A stretch of 64,000 bases of DNA, taken from Bdellovibrionales bacterium Ga0074139. GTDB taxonomy: Bacteria > Bdellovibrionota > Bdellovibrionia > Bdellovibrionales > Bdellovibrionaceae. The position numbers and the translations under genes are program-made. Below, piece after piece: positions 24,081 through 32,756 of the stretch. The stretch lies in NCBI GenBank assembly GCA_001464795.1, contig LNEB01000011.1, positions 124,001 to 188,000 of the forward strand, given 5' to 3'. The stretch's first letter is position 1, and each line of letters opens with the position of its first letter. The notes under the pieces were generated by a model. That model was not told the origin of the DNA, searched no databases, and was given only the letters and a program-made list of their open reading frames with translations.

Positions 24081-24512
24081 TTAAGCCTTAGCTGGTCCTT
24101 TTTTCTTGGCTGCTTCTTCTTCAGGAGACAAACCCCAAGGTGAACTTTTCGGTCCGCCTTTGCCTTTGCCACCTTTACGACCACCCTTGCCATCTTTACC
24201 ATCTGCAGGTTTTGCAGAAGCCATAACTAAAAACTCGGGTAAGTAATAGTGCTCTTCAACTTTAATAGCCTTTGCAGGTGCCACTTCATTTTCAGCAAGT
24301 CCAACAACAAGTACTCGGCGTAGGTTTGTTGTGTTTTGGGCTGCCACATCTAAAGCTGCTAGAAAATATTTTAACTTTTCGGCTTCATACTTAAATGATT
24401 CACCAATGCTTTGCTGAATTTCTTCAGGAGATTTTCCTTCTGCGGCTAATGTATTTTTAGCGGCAAGGCCTTTAGTTAAAGTAACGTTTGGAAATTCAGT
24501 AACTGCTTTCAT
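24081..24512 (-). CDS. Hypothetical protein with Gly/Lys-rich low-complexity tail
   Basis: I do not recognise this 143-residue protein. The first 100 residues are probably helical with a central LRRVLVVGLAENEVAPAKAI strand-like segment. The last 40 are rich in Gly, Lys and Pro (repeats like GKGGRKGGKGKGG) and likely disordered and nucleic-acid-binding. There is no signal peptide. It sits between the M24 gene (5 bp) and the DEAD-box helicase (54 bp) on the same strand. A role with RNA is only a guess from the basic tail and the helicase neighbour. Confidence 0.7.
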   Translation of the reverse strand: MKAVTEFPNVTLTKGLAAKNTLAAEGKSPEEIQQSIGESFKYEAEKLKYFLAALDVAAQNTTNLRRVLVVGLAENEVAPAKAIKVEEHYYLPEFLVMASAKPADGKDGKGGRKGGKGKGGPKSSPWGLSPEEEAAKKKGPAKA

Positions 24513-24566
24513 TTTTTAGTCCTCTCAATTTTGAGTTTTGATATTGTAAGATAAGACCCCGAAAGG

Positions 24567-25667
24567 TCAAGTTTTAAGCCTTTGGATCAATGAGCTATCT
24601 CTCTCGGTGACTAGATTTATAACCGTGCCTTTACGGCCTGCTCGAGCTGTTCGACCAGCTCTGTGCAAATAGTTTTCCATCTCTTTGGGTAAGTGATAGT
24701 TAATAACTCGACCCACATGGTCAACATCCAGGCCTCTAGCAGCTAAGTCAGTGGAAACCAAGAGGTCAGCTTTTCCATCACGGAAGGCTTTAAGATTGGA
24801 CCGTCTTTCCACTTTGTCCATTTCTCCTCGGTAGATAAGACACTTATAACCCTTTTGATGGAGCTCTTCGGCCAACTTATCACATTGTTCACGGGTGTTA
24901 GTAAAAATCAAAGTCCCACCAGTCACTGGCTGAGCTAAAATCTTTTCTAGTACAGGCATTCTTTTGCCATCGACAACAGTTTGATTAACTGTTTTCAAAG
25001 TAGAAACAACTTTGTGGCTGCCCTCAGTTTTCAAAATTTCAGCTCCAGAAAAAAGCTCAGTCATTAACTTTTGCATACCTAGTGAAATCGTTGCAGAGAA
25101 AAGTGCCATTTGTTTATCTTCAGAACAAGCTGAAGCAATTTTTTTAGCTTCAGACAAAAATCCTGGATCAAGCATTTGATCGGCTTCATCAAAAACTAGA
25201 ACTCTGACATCATCTAAATTAATCAAGTCTCGCTCCCAAAGCTGGACAAGTCTTCCTGGGGTCGCAATCAAAATCTCAAAGGTTCCACTAATATTTTTCT
25301 TTGCCACCTCAAGTGTCGTGCCACCCAATAAAGTTCGTACTCGTAGTCTTGTGTTGTGAGTGAAAAGTTTTAATACTTTAGAGACTTGTTCACCAAGATC
25401 ACGACTGGGAACAATAATCGCAGCTCGAGGCTTTGCATTTTCTTGGATATCATCACCGGCCAATTCCAACGATTTAATCATGTGAAGGATGGGAAGCGAA
25501 AAAGCAAGAGTCTTACCACTACCCGTCTGTGAGATTCCCACCACTGATTTATTCTGTAGCATCAATGGTATGGCACGACTTTGAATCTCTGTTGGAACTT
25601 TTAGTTTTTTTTCAGCAAGAGATTCGAGTAAAGTAGGTAATAATTGGAAATCAGAAAATGAGCTCAC
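24567..25667 (-). CDS. DEAD-box RNA helicase
   Basis: This 366-residue helicase is reduced to the two RecA domains without a long C-terminal tail. The motifs are in order: Q motif (FSDFQLL...PTEIQSRAIP), I SQTGSGKT, Ia PSRDLGEQV, GG, Ib ATPGRL, II DEAD, III SAT, IV TLIFTNT, V STDLAARGLD and VI HRAGRTARAG. It is most like the RhlE/SrmB group. GTG start with AAGGA upstream. It is divergent from the small terminase-like gene. Confidence 0.92.
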   Translation of the reverse strand: MSSFSDFQLLPTLLESLAEKKLKVPTEIQSRAIPLMLQNKSVVGISQTGSGKTLAFSLPILHMIKSLELAGDDIQENAKPRAAIIVPSRDLGEQVSKVLKLFTHNTRLRVRTLLGGTTLEVAKKNISGTFEILIATPGRLVQLWERDLINLDDVRVLVFDEADQMLDPGFLSEAKKIASACSEDKQMALFSATISLGMQKLMTELFSGAEILKTEGSHKVVSTLKTVNQTVVDGKRMPVLEKILAQPVTGGTLIFTNTREQCDKLAEELHQKGYKCLIYRGEMDKVERRSNLKAFRDGKADLLVSTDLAARGLDVDHVGRVINYHLPKEMENYLHRAGRTARAGRKGTVINLVTERDSSLIQRLKT

Positions 25668-25718
25668 GAGAAATGTCCTTTTTAAGTGAGTTCACTTAGC
25701 ATAAATCAGAGGTTTAGG

Positions 25719-26027
25719 ATGCGAATTCGACAAATGGGATTTTCCTCAAGGCTCAAAGCTCATAAAAACGTTCTGACCCTGGAAACATTGAAATTTCTAT
25801 CCGAATTTCTTGTCGACGGGAACGCCAGGCAAGCGGCTATCAGGGCTGGGATTCCGGAAACCTATGCAGCCAGGCAAGGGGCATGGCTTAAAAAACATCC
25901 CATTGTGAAAGCGGCACTGGAACAAGATATCGATGAAAAAGACTTAAAAAAAATCCATCAGCATATTCATGAAATTCATGCACTAATGGAAATCTGCAAA
26001 AGTTTACTAGGACTAGAGGATTTTTAA
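25719..26027 (+). CDS. Orphan terminase small subunit-like DNA-binding protein
   Basis: This 102-residue protein starts at ATG 25719 after CAGAGG. Its middle (TLETLKFLSEFLVDGNARQ, then AAIRAGIPETYAARQGAWL and HPIVKAALE) matches the helix-turn-helix domain of phage terminase small subunits (Terminase_2 type). No large terminase subunit, portal or other phage gene is nearby, so this is a domesticated or stand-alone DNA-binding protein rather than prophage. The 3' end overlaps the opposing HTTM-like gene by 15 bp. Confidence 0.75.
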   Translation: MRIRQMGFSSRLKAHKNVLTLETLKFLSEFLVDGNARQAAIRAGIPETYAARQGAWLKKHPIVKAALEQDIDEKDLKKIHQHIHEIHALMEICKSLLGLEDF

Positions 26028-26795
26028 ATAAAATAAAGCCGGCCAGCCACACAGCCAAATCCAAAAGAATCGATTGAGTCCAAAAAATACATAGTTCGTG
26101 AAATGAAAAACCATGGCTAATGCAAAATACAGCGGAGTCAGTTGCGGCTGAAAAATAAGAACAACTATTCCAAGCTCAAAAACTATGACCAACCAAGAAA
26201 AAGTCTGACTTAATAAGGGATATTGCAAAAGAAATTCTGATAACCTTTTTGCTTTTAAAAAAAGACTTCGACTTAGAAATGAAGGAATCGCCATTCCTGT
26301 TCGCCAATCTTGTATCATCAACTTTGACCAGCCTGCCTTAAAATAGGAAAGAAACATATGAATTGCGACATAATAGAGCCCTAACTTTTGAATCATCGGA
26401 TTCTCATTAATAGTTAGAAATAAAGCTCCTGTTAAAATAACAAATTTCATCATGTCGCTTCCACCGTTGAATGTGCCGCGAAAGCGAATACAGATGATCA
26501 AATGTGTAATAAGCAAAAATAGCACGAAAACCCATTGGGAATAAAAAAATAGCAAGGTGGCTGAAATCAATTGTAAAGTGACTAGATACTTAAAATGAGA
26601 ATCACTAAAAATCATACTGATCCAAGAAGGTGGAAGAGGCAGGCCTGATTCAAGCTCGCTTCTCAAATTGTCAAAACTCCATATCATCATAAAGCTTTTG
26701 TTGGACTTCAAAATTAAGAACTCTAAGCCACTCAATATAAATGTTATTGAAGTCAATTTAAGCGTCAAAAAAATTGTCCATTCAAGATCAATCAA
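26013..26795 (-). CDS. HTTM-like (vitamin K-dependent carboxylase-related) multi-pass membrane protein
   Basis: This 260-residue protein has about seven hydrophobic helices. The FRGTFNGGSDMMKFVIL loop and the HFTNYVFFGLNRFFWIW ending resemble HTTM-domain membrane proteins related to gamma-glutamyl carboxylase. The catalytic lysine cannot be assigned, and enzymatic function is unproven in bacteria. The TTG start overlaps the upstream gene's TGA (TTGA), so the two are coupled. The match is by gestalt of motifs, not a full alignment. Confidence 0.55.
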   Translation of the reverse strand: MIDLEWTIFLTLKLTSITFILSGLEFLILKSNKSFMMIWSFDNLRSELESGLPLPPSWISMIFSDSHFKYLVTLQLISATLLFFYSQWVFVLFLLITHLIICIRFRGTFNGGSDMMKFVILTGALFLTINENPMIQKLGLYYVAIHMFLSYFKAGWSKLMIQDWRTGMAIPSFLSRSLFLKAKRLSEFLLQYPLLSQTFSWLVIVFELGIVVLIFQPQLTPLYFALAMVFHFTNYVFFGLNRFFWIWLCGWPALFYLKIL

Positions 26796-27268
26796 AGAGA
26801 TTCACCCACATCAACCCAATCAGAAATATAAATGTCTTTTATTTCATTTAAGTTGGTTGCCACAATCTTGAATTGTATTGTTGAGTGTGCAATCTGATAG
26901 TTTTTTAATTGAATTCTGAGTACAGATTTTAATAACTTAAAACTTGTCAGTCTTTGGACGTCCTTGAAGCGAATTTTAGGGTCTTTAAAAATAAGATCCT
27001 GAATATCGTAGGCAAAATGCTCGATGATATTGACCTGAGCCATATCCATATTAATTTCAGGATTTATCAAAAGGCCAAAGAGGTCATTTTTTCTTTGAAA
27101 AGTTACATTTTCCCATTTTTCTGAACCTGAAACTTTGAATTCCAGGCCAAATTGGTAGTTCACATGATCAAAAAAGTTCCAACTTGGAATTAAAGCTCGA
27201 ATTAAATAAATGAACAATTGGGGCCTAAATACAGAGCCAATCTTCTGAACCATCTTGTTCAAAATCAT
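26792..27268 (-). CDS. Hypothetical protein coupled to the HTTM-like gene
   Basis: This 158-residue protein is not recognised with certainty. The N-terminal LIRALIPSWNFFDHV resembles a motif seen in small proteins encoded beside HTTM genes. The rest is mixed alpha/beta with no signal peptide and no clear catalytic motif. It overlaps the HTTM-like gene by 4 bp and is divergent from the ABC-F gene. A joint role with the membrane protein is inferred only from coupling. Confidence 0.6.
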   Translation of the reverse strand: MILNKMVQKIGSVFRPQLFIYLIRALIPSWNFFDHVNYQFGLEFKVSGSEKWENVTFQRKNDLFGLLINPEINMDMAQVNIIEHFAYDIQDLIFKDPKIRFKDVQRLTSFKLLKSVLRIQLKNYQIAHSTIQFKIVATNLNEIKDIYISDWVDVGESL

Positions 27269-27359
27269 GGCATTAGATACCCCAATTGGGTAGGTATTTA
27301 ATTCATAGGACTTGAATCAGAACTCGAATTTGTAAATGATTTCAGTTATACAGCTGACC

Positions 27360-28955
27360 ATGATTATTACAAATGACGTCAGTTTACGCTTTGGTGGAAA
27401 AAAACTTTTTGAAGATGTAAATGTTAAGTTTACACCCTCTAATTGCTACGGCCTGATTGGTGCCAACGGAGCAGGGAAATCAACTTTTCTTAAAGTTCTA
27501 TCTGGTGAAATCGAACCCAATACTGGTGAAGTTAACATCCCATCTAATTTACGTCTTTCAACTTTGAAACAAGATCATTATGCCTATGATGAAACAACTG
27601 TTTTGGACACGGTTCTAATGGGTAACGAAAAGCTTTACAAAGTCATGGAAGCTAAGAATGCGCTTTACGCTAAACCTGATTTTAATGATGAAGACGGAAT
27701 TCGGGCATCAGAACTTGAAACTGAATTTGCTGAGCTCAATGGCTGGGAAGCGGAATCAGAAGCAGCCGTTATGTTAGCAGGTCTTGCTATCCCTGAAAAG
27801 TTACATCAAATGAAGATGAAAGAACTCACAGGCGGAGAAAAAGTAAAAGTTCTGCTAGCTCAAGCCTTGTTTGGTAAACCTGATATTTTACTTCTCGATG
27901 AGCCAACAAATCATCTAGATATATTTGCTATTCAGTGGCTAGAGGACTTTTTACTGAATTTTGAAAATACAGTGATAGTTGTTTCCCATGATAGACATTT
28001 CCTCAATAAAGTTTGTACCCATATTGCTGACATTGATTATGGAAAAGTCACAGTTTACTCTGGCAATTATACTTTTTGGCAGCAGGCCAGTGAACTTAGT
28101 CAAAGACTCATGGCTGATCAGAACAAGAAAAGCTCTGATAAAGCCGAAGAGCTGAAAGCCTTTATTGCCCGCTTTAGTGCTAACGCTTCTAAATCTCGGC
28201 AGGCTTCATCAAGACAAAAGACATTAGAAAAACTGGAATTTCATGATTTACCAGCATCAAGCCGCAAGCAGCCCTTTATTGGCTTTGATATAGCTAAAGA
28301 ACTTGGCAAGGACGTTCTGACGGTTGAAAAATTGAATCAGAGTTTTGAAGGCAAAAGGATCTTAAAAGACATAAGCTTTAATCTTAAAACAGGTGATAAA
28401 GTCATTCTTATCGGAAAAAATGACCTCGCTAAAACATTACTACTTGATATTTTGGCTGGTGAAACCCGTCCAGAATCAGGCCAGGCCACCTGGGGAATTA
28501 CCGTTTCAAAAAATTACTTCCCATCAGATAATTCTAAATACTTCCAAACCGAAGACTCTTCACTCGTTGACTGGCTTAGGCCTTATTCGAAAGAAAAGGA
28601 CGAATCCTTCATTCGAGGTTTTTTAGGAAAAATGCTTTTCAGTGGTAATGATGCTTTAAAAAAACCTTCCGTCTTGTCGGGTGGTGAAAAAGCCAGATGC
28701 ATGTATTCAAAAATGATGCTTTCGGGGGCTAATGTATTATTGATTGATGGACCCACAAATCATTTAGACTTAGAAAGCATTTCAGCTGTTAACGAAGGGC
28801 TTAAAAAATACAAAGGCTCAATTCTATTTACTTCTCATGATCATGAGCTCATCCAGACAGTTGCGAATCGTGTGATCGAAATCGATGAAACAATAGTCTA
28901 TGATAATCACTGCACTTATGAAGAATATCTAGAATACAAAAGATCTAAGAATTAG
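27360..28955 (+). CDS. ABC-F family ATPase (YbiT-like) with atypical second ATP site
   Basis: This 531-residue soluble protein has two ABC domains and no membrane segments, as in ribosome-binding ABC-F factors. Domain 1 is intact: GANGAGKST, LTGGEK, LLLDEPTNHLD. In domain 2 the P-loop reads GKNDLAKT and Walker B LLIDGPTNHLD, so the glycine before the lysine and the catalytic glutamate are both altered, while LSGGEKARC and SHDHE remain. The site may bind ATP without hydrolysing it. ATG at 27360 gives the family start MIITNDVSLRFGGKKLFEDV; a start at 27336 would add eight residues. The stop overlaps the opposing gene by TTAG. Confidence 0.88.
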   Translation: MIITNDVSLRFGGKKLFEDVNVKFTPSNCYGLIGANGAGKSTFLKVLSGEIEPNTGEVNIPSNLRLSTLKQDHYAYDETTVLDTVLMGNEKLYKVMEAKNALYAKPDFNDEDGIRASELETEFAELNGWEAESEAAVMLAGLAIPEKLHQMKMKELTGGEKVKVLLAQALFGKPDILLLDEPTNHLDIFAIQWLEDFLLNFENTVIVVSHDRHFLNKVCTHIADIDYGKVTVYSGNYTFWQQASELSQRLMADQNKKSSDKAEELKAFIARFSANASKSRQASSRQKTLEKLEFHDLPASSRKQPFIGFDIAKELGKDVLTVEKLNQSFEGKRILKDISFNLKTGDKVILIGKNDLAKTLLLDILAGETRPESGQATWGITVSKNYFPSDNSKYFQTEDSSLVDWLRPYSKEKDESFIRGFLGKMLFSGNDALKKPSVLSGGEKARCMYSKMMLSGANVLLIDGPTNHLDLESISAVNEGLKKYKGSILFTSHDHELIQTVANRVIEIDETIVYDNHCTYEEYLEYKRSKN

Positions 28956-29308
28956 CGAAATTTTTTAAGCTCACCTGTTGAAGTATTAAAAGAATACTCT
29001 TCAGTTTGAGATTGAAAGTAAAAAGTCTGCGAATCCTGTTCCCAAGTGGCATCACTAAAATTGATTCTTTGGTTTTTATCTGACTTAATTACTATATGCC
29101 CGTCATAAAATTTCCACATGGGTGAAATCTGACTTGTTAGCATTTTTTCAGATTCTAATCTGTAACAGACATTTTTTGAATTACAGGAACTAATATTAAG
29201 TTTTTTTCCGCTGGCAAAACCTGAAGCATTAACAAAAAATGGAAAGAGCAGGCTTATTGCTAAGCCTGCTCGTAAATGAAACTTCAAGAGTTTCAAAATT
29301 AAATTCAT
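28952..29308 (-). CDS. Small secreted hypothetical protein
   Basis: I do not recognise this 118-residue protein. It has an N-terminal hydrophobic segment (about residues 11-28) ending NASG that looks like a signal peptide, and two cysteines (SSCNSKNVC) that could form a disulfide in the periplasm. The rest is beta-rich (HIVIKSD, FYFQSQ, EEYSFNT). It follows the lipoprotein gene by 2 bp, so they are one operon and may act at the same envelope site. Confidence 0.65.
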   Translation of the reverse strand: MNLILKLLKFHLRAGLAISLLFPFFVNASGFASGKKLNISSCNSKNVCYRLESEKMLTSQISPMWKFYDGHIVIKSDKNQRINFSDATWEQDSQTFYFQSQTEEYSFNTSTGELKKFR

Positions 29309-29310
29309 AT

Positions 29311-30636
29311 TTAGTAAAGTTCACTTTCAGCACAGTTTGAATCATGACTTGATTTAAGTAGCATGTTCAACTCTCCACCAGGAAAAACACCGTTGAGAGT
29401 AGGATCTGTGATTGATGTAATACCCTCAATGTAAGAGTCATTGCTACAAGTCTCAAAGGTTGGCTTCAAAGCTTTGATGTCTTTAACTGGATTTGTGAAA
29501 AGAAGTACGGGCTTCACCATAATACCAGTCGAATCACCGTTATCATCTTTTATTGGAATGGCTCCACCATTTAAAACAAGCTCAATTAAAGCGAGTTCTT
29601 TTGAAGCTTCCTGTGGATTTTCGATGTCCATGCATAAACCTTTATTGAACAAAAATCCTGGTCTATTTTTTACGGACTCATAACCCTTTTTACACAACGT
29701 ACTTTGCATTGTGAAAGCCCACTTGGCAGCACGTGTAAAATCTAGTCCCATTTCAGCAATTTTATCCAATTGAGAACTGGCTCGGTAAACTCCAAAATCT
29801 TTAAACTGAGAAAGAAAGTTGAAAGTCTCTTTTGATGTCATACTTTCACGCTTATCTTCAGGCAATTGGCTTAAAGCTTGAACACCAGAAAGATCGTAAG
29901 CATTTAACAAGCTGAAGTAGAATTGCATTCCACCGTACATATGTTGAAGCGCTTCCATATCAGCTGCATTCATTTTAATTTCGCCTGCTTTTTTCAATGG
30001 GCATTGAACTTCTTCAATTTGGCCATCAAAAGTATAATCAACTCCACACTCTTCGTTAGCGCGAGCAAGAAAGCCTGTCCATGACCAATCATTAGCATTT
30101 AATGTGATTTCGATGTTTTTGTTATTTTTAAGGAAAACACGCATGTCGTTCATGGCTGTGATGTAAAGGTCTAAAAACACTTGCATGTCTTTTTCAGAGC
30201 GAATGTCTTCTTTACCGTCTAGTAAAAATGTTTTTAAAGCTGAATCAGGAAAGTTATCGATTTGCTTTTGAAGTTCTGCCTTTTGAACGAGGTCTAATTG
30301 AGGCTGTACGCGAGTCACGAGGCCCTTTAAATTCATCATGGGAGCAGCTGCTTTTTTGTAGAACAAAGCTTTTGCATTATTAGGATCTAAGGACAAAGCC
30401 ATATCAGCAAGCTCTACTGAGTGCATGAAATTTGTTAAAGTAAACAGCTGCTCGGCAATCGCAGCTAGCTTTTCAGCTTTTGTTGCGTTCGAAAGTTGAG
30501 CATTTGACATAATTCCAGAAACATTCGAAGTGCTAACTTTCTTAGTTTCTTCTTTTTTGCTTCCTGTACACGCTGTTAATGCAACAGCAGTGGTAACAAG
30601 TAAAGCTGGCTTCACAATATTATTAACAAATTTCAT
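29311..30636 (-). CDS. Hypothetical lipoprotein with TPR-like N-terminal region
   Basis: This 441-residue protein has a lipoprotein signal peptide (TAVALTAC, Cys at about 23) followed by a polar lysine-rich linker. Residues 60-110 read like a tetratricopeptide repeat (LADMALSLDPNNAKALFYKK). The remaining helical region carries scattered cysteines and no known domain I can name. It is probably attached to the outer or inner membrane on the periplasmic side. A GTATC-rich AT-rich leader of 180 bp separates it from the divergent DUF6172 gene. Confidence 0.7.
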   Translation of the reverse strand: MKFVNNIVKPALLVTTAVALTACTGSKKEETKKVSTSNVSGIMSNAQLSNATKAEKLAAIAEQLFTLTNFMHSVELADMALSLDPNNAKALFYKKAAAPMMNLKGLVTRVQPQLDLVQKAELQKQIDNFPDSALKTFLLDGKEDIRSEKDMQVFLDLYITAMNDMRVFLKNNKNIEITLNANDWSWTGFLARANEECGVDYTFDGQIEEVQCPLKKAGEIKMNAADMEALQHMYGGMQFYFSLLNAYDLSGVQALSQLPEDKRESMTSKETFNFLSQFKDFGVYRASSQLDKIAEMGLDFTRAAKWAFTMQSTLCKKGYESVKNRPGFLFNKGLCMDIENPQEASKELALIELVLNGGAIPIKDDNGDSTGIMVKPVLLFTNPVKDIKALKPTFETCSNDSYIEGITSITDPTLNGVFPGGELNMLLKSSHDSNCAESELY

Positions 30637-30780
30637 AGATACCCCTTTTGATTAGTGATGGGGCCTTATAACAAATATAATCTTTTGATATGAGAGAAAT
30701 TTATAAACGATGAAATCAATCCTCAAACGTCAAAAAGTTAGACAACTGATCGATTGAAAAAAACACAATAATAAACAAAA

Positions 30781-30815
30781 TTGACCTAATATAACGAATT
30801 TAATGTAAAATTCGT
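30781..30815 (+). promoter_or_regulatory. Candidate promoter with overlapping inverted repeat
   Basis: TTGACC (30781-30786) and TGTAAA (30804-30809) are spaced 17 bp. ACGAATTT (30794-30801) and AAATTCGT (30808-30815) form a perfect 8-bp inverted repeat over the -10 region, ending 2 bp before the ATG. The next gene has no ribosome site, so transcription could start near the ATG and a bound repressor would block it. Confidence 0.4.
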
Positions 30816-30817
30816 CT

Positions 30818-31105
30818 ATGAAAAAGTTATTTCAAGTCAATGTACCCAATAAGAAACCGGATCGACAAGTCGAAGCCATTCGTTACGAAATTAACAAATA
30901 TTTAGCACGCGAAAGACGTAAAACACTTCCAGAAGCAGCAGACTTTTGGGATTTCGATTGTCGCTTTGGTGAAACTGAAAACTTAGCTAGTTCCATCACT
31001 GTATTACAAATTAAAGATAAAATTACAGAAATAGTAGCAACTCAAAAAGTTTCATTCTACGTTGAAATTTTAGCCAAACCTGGTTTCAAACCAAAGATAC
31101 AATAA
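30818..31105 (+). CDS. DUF6172 family protein
   Basis: This 95-residue protein matches the small DUF6172 family: KKLFQVNVPNKKPDRQVEAI, KYLARERRKTLPEAADFWDF and the ending FYVEILAKPG. The family's function is unknown. The protein is basic in the first half. It lies 8 bp upstream of the zinc-ribbon gene, in a likely two-gene operon whose message may be leaderless. Confidence 0.8.
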   Translation: MKKLFQVNVPNKKPDRQVEAIRYEINKYLARERRKTLPEAADFWDFDCRFGETENLASSITVLQIKDKITEIVATQKVSFYVEILAKPGFKPKIQ

Positions 31106-31113
31106 ATCAATAT

Positions 31114-31602
31114 ATGGAAAAATTAGTTTGTCATTCATGTGATAAAAATAAGACAGAATTATTATGTGGCCACTGTCATATGGCGACCTGTAAAACCTGT
31201 GCCACTTTTGTAGATGAAGACAGCTTCGATTTTTTTAATTTTATACCTGAAGCTTTGCAAAATAAGGCTTTTTGTCATAGCTGCAATCTAAGCTATGCCT
31301 CTAAGGAAATCGACCGATTGCAAGAAACTCTTAAAAAAGCCAAACAGGTCAACATTTACAGAAAAGAACAGGGAACTGAAACCCGATTTATAAGAAGAAT
31401 GCAAAAGCCCATTACTGTTTCAGACTGCCAAGATGAAAATGAAACTTTGTTGCGCTTGGCTTTTATGGCTGTTCAAATCGGATTTTCCACTTTAGTCGAT
31501 GTTCAAATCAATTCAAAAAAAATTGGTGAAGGTCGCTACAAGAAGTATGTATTTGATGGCTTTGCCGTTCCCGTAGATTCCAAAATTCATAAATCATTTT
31601 AA
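31114..31602 (+). CDS. Zinc-ribbon hypothetical protein
   Basis: This 162-residue protein has a cysteine/histidine-rich N-terminus (CHSCDKNKTELLCGHCHMAT, then CKTC and later FCHSC) that should bind one or two zinc ions. A helical linker follows (about residues 68-100). The C-terminal third (LLRLAFMAVQIGFSTLVDVQ...FDGFAVPVD) has the pattern of a YbjQ/UPF0145-like fold, though weakly. It probably pairs with the DUF6172 protein encoded 8 bp upstream. Its function is not known. Confidence 0.65.
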   Translation: MEKLVCHSCDKNKTELLCGHCHMATCKTCATFVDEDSFDFFNFIPEALQNKAFCHSCNLSYASKEIDRLQETLKKAKQVNIYRKEQGTETRFIRRMQKPITVSDCQDENETLLRLAFMAVQIGFSTLVDVQINSKKIGEGRYKKYVFDGFAVPVDSKIHKSF

Positions 31603-31622
31603 TGTTTGATTCTACTTCGCAT

Positions 31623-32732
31623 CTAAGAATTTGGTTTTTCAACTCGACCATCAGGAAACTTAGCAAACCTTTCAAGCTTATCTCCGTGTACCATTTCAGC
31701 CACTGGCCATGGCCAACCACCAAATTGATTTTTTTGATAATCTTGAATGGTCTGAATTATTTCTTCTTTTGAGTTCATAACAAATGGACCATGCTGAACA
31801 ATGGGTTCACCAAGTGGCTTGGCTTGTAACATCAAAAATTCAATATCAGAGTAGTCCGCTTTAATGGAGGCTGAAAATTGACTATCAAGCTCAAGACCTG
31901 ATTTAGAATTTATTTTGATATTATTTAAGTTTAGAGCATCCCCATCAAAGAAATACAAAGTTCTAGAAGCCGCCTGCCGAGTTTCAGGGATAGTAAATTC
32001 TGATCCTTTTTTCATTTTTACTAACCAAACGGCAATTTCGCTATCTTCATGACTTGCCCAACTATCAGGTGGCGGAGGCAGAGCCTGAACATCTTGCCAT
32101 GATCCAGCAATAAGTGAAAGCTGAACTGTTTTGTTGTTGAGACTGATCAGAGGAATCTTTTCACTCCAAAACATAGTGAAGTGTGGCTTAGTCATTTTTG
32201 ATTTCTTAGGTAAGTTCAACCATATTTGAAAAAGCTCAAGGCGATTATTTGCATCCTTTTTAATCAAAGGAAACATTTCTGAGTGTTGCACACCTGAGCC
32301 TGCTGTCATCCACTGAACATCACCTTCACCGTACCGACCGGCAGCACCCATAGAATCGGAATGGTCAACAAATCCCTTTCTAACTATTGTGATGGTTTCA
32401 AAACCTCGGTGAGGATGCACTGGAAACCCCGGAACCACTTCTCCGTGGTACATGCGAAAACCATCTTTGATTTGAAAATCTTGCCCCATATCTCGTCCCG
32501 TGTGATGAGCTTTATCTGGTCCGAAATCACTAGTACCCATTGGATAGTGATCATCGTGATGAACACAAAATAAAAATGGCTCCTGAGTTTTCCACTGAAA
32601 ATCCAATGCAAACTGTTTTTTAATCATATTTTTATTACCTTGATTGAGTTTGAAATAAGATAAAATTCCGACACTTCCCAGAAGTCCTATTAGACCTTTA
32701 ATAATACTTCGGCGACTGATTTTTAAATTCAT
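31623..32732 (-). CDS. Pirin family protein with Tat-like N-terminal signal
   Basis: This 369-residue bicupin pirin has metal ligands in FPVHPHRGFETIT and in GSGVQHSEMFP (His, His, His, Glu pattern), with a second cupin at the C-terminus. Before the usual pirin start (about residue 35) there is a Tat-type signal, SRRSIIKGLIGLLGSVGIL, suggesting folding with metal in the cytoplasm followed by export or membrane anchoring. Most pirins are cytoplasmic. Known activities are quercetinase or regulatory; neither is shown here. Its start is 24 bp downstream of the acyltransferase-PilZ gene's end. Confidence 0.85.
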   Translation of the reverse strand: MNLKISRRSIIKGLIGLLGSVGILSYFKLNQGNKNMIKKQFALDFQWKTQEPFLFCVHHDDHYPMGTSDFGPDKAHHTGRDMGQDFQIKDGFRMYHGEVVPGFPVHPHRGFETITIVRKGFVDHSDSMGAAGRYGEGDVQWMTAGSGVQHSEMFPLIKKDANNRLELFQIWLNLPKKSKMTKPHFTMFWSEKIPLISLNNKTVQLSLIAGSWQDVQALPPPPDSWASHEDSEIAVWLVKMKKGSEFTIPETRQAASRTLYFFDGDALNLNNIKINSKSGLELDSQFSASIKADYSDIEFLMLQAKPLGEPIVQHGPFVMNSKEEIIQTIQDYQKNQFGGWPWPVAEMVHGDKLERFAKFPDGRVEKPNS

Positions 32733-32756
32733 AAATTAAGATTAAAGATTCAACAA

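Noticed and set aside
25686-25718. Upstream GTG start for the terminase-like gene
   Set aside because: The ATG at 25719 has the better ribosome site and the extra 11 residues are not family-like.
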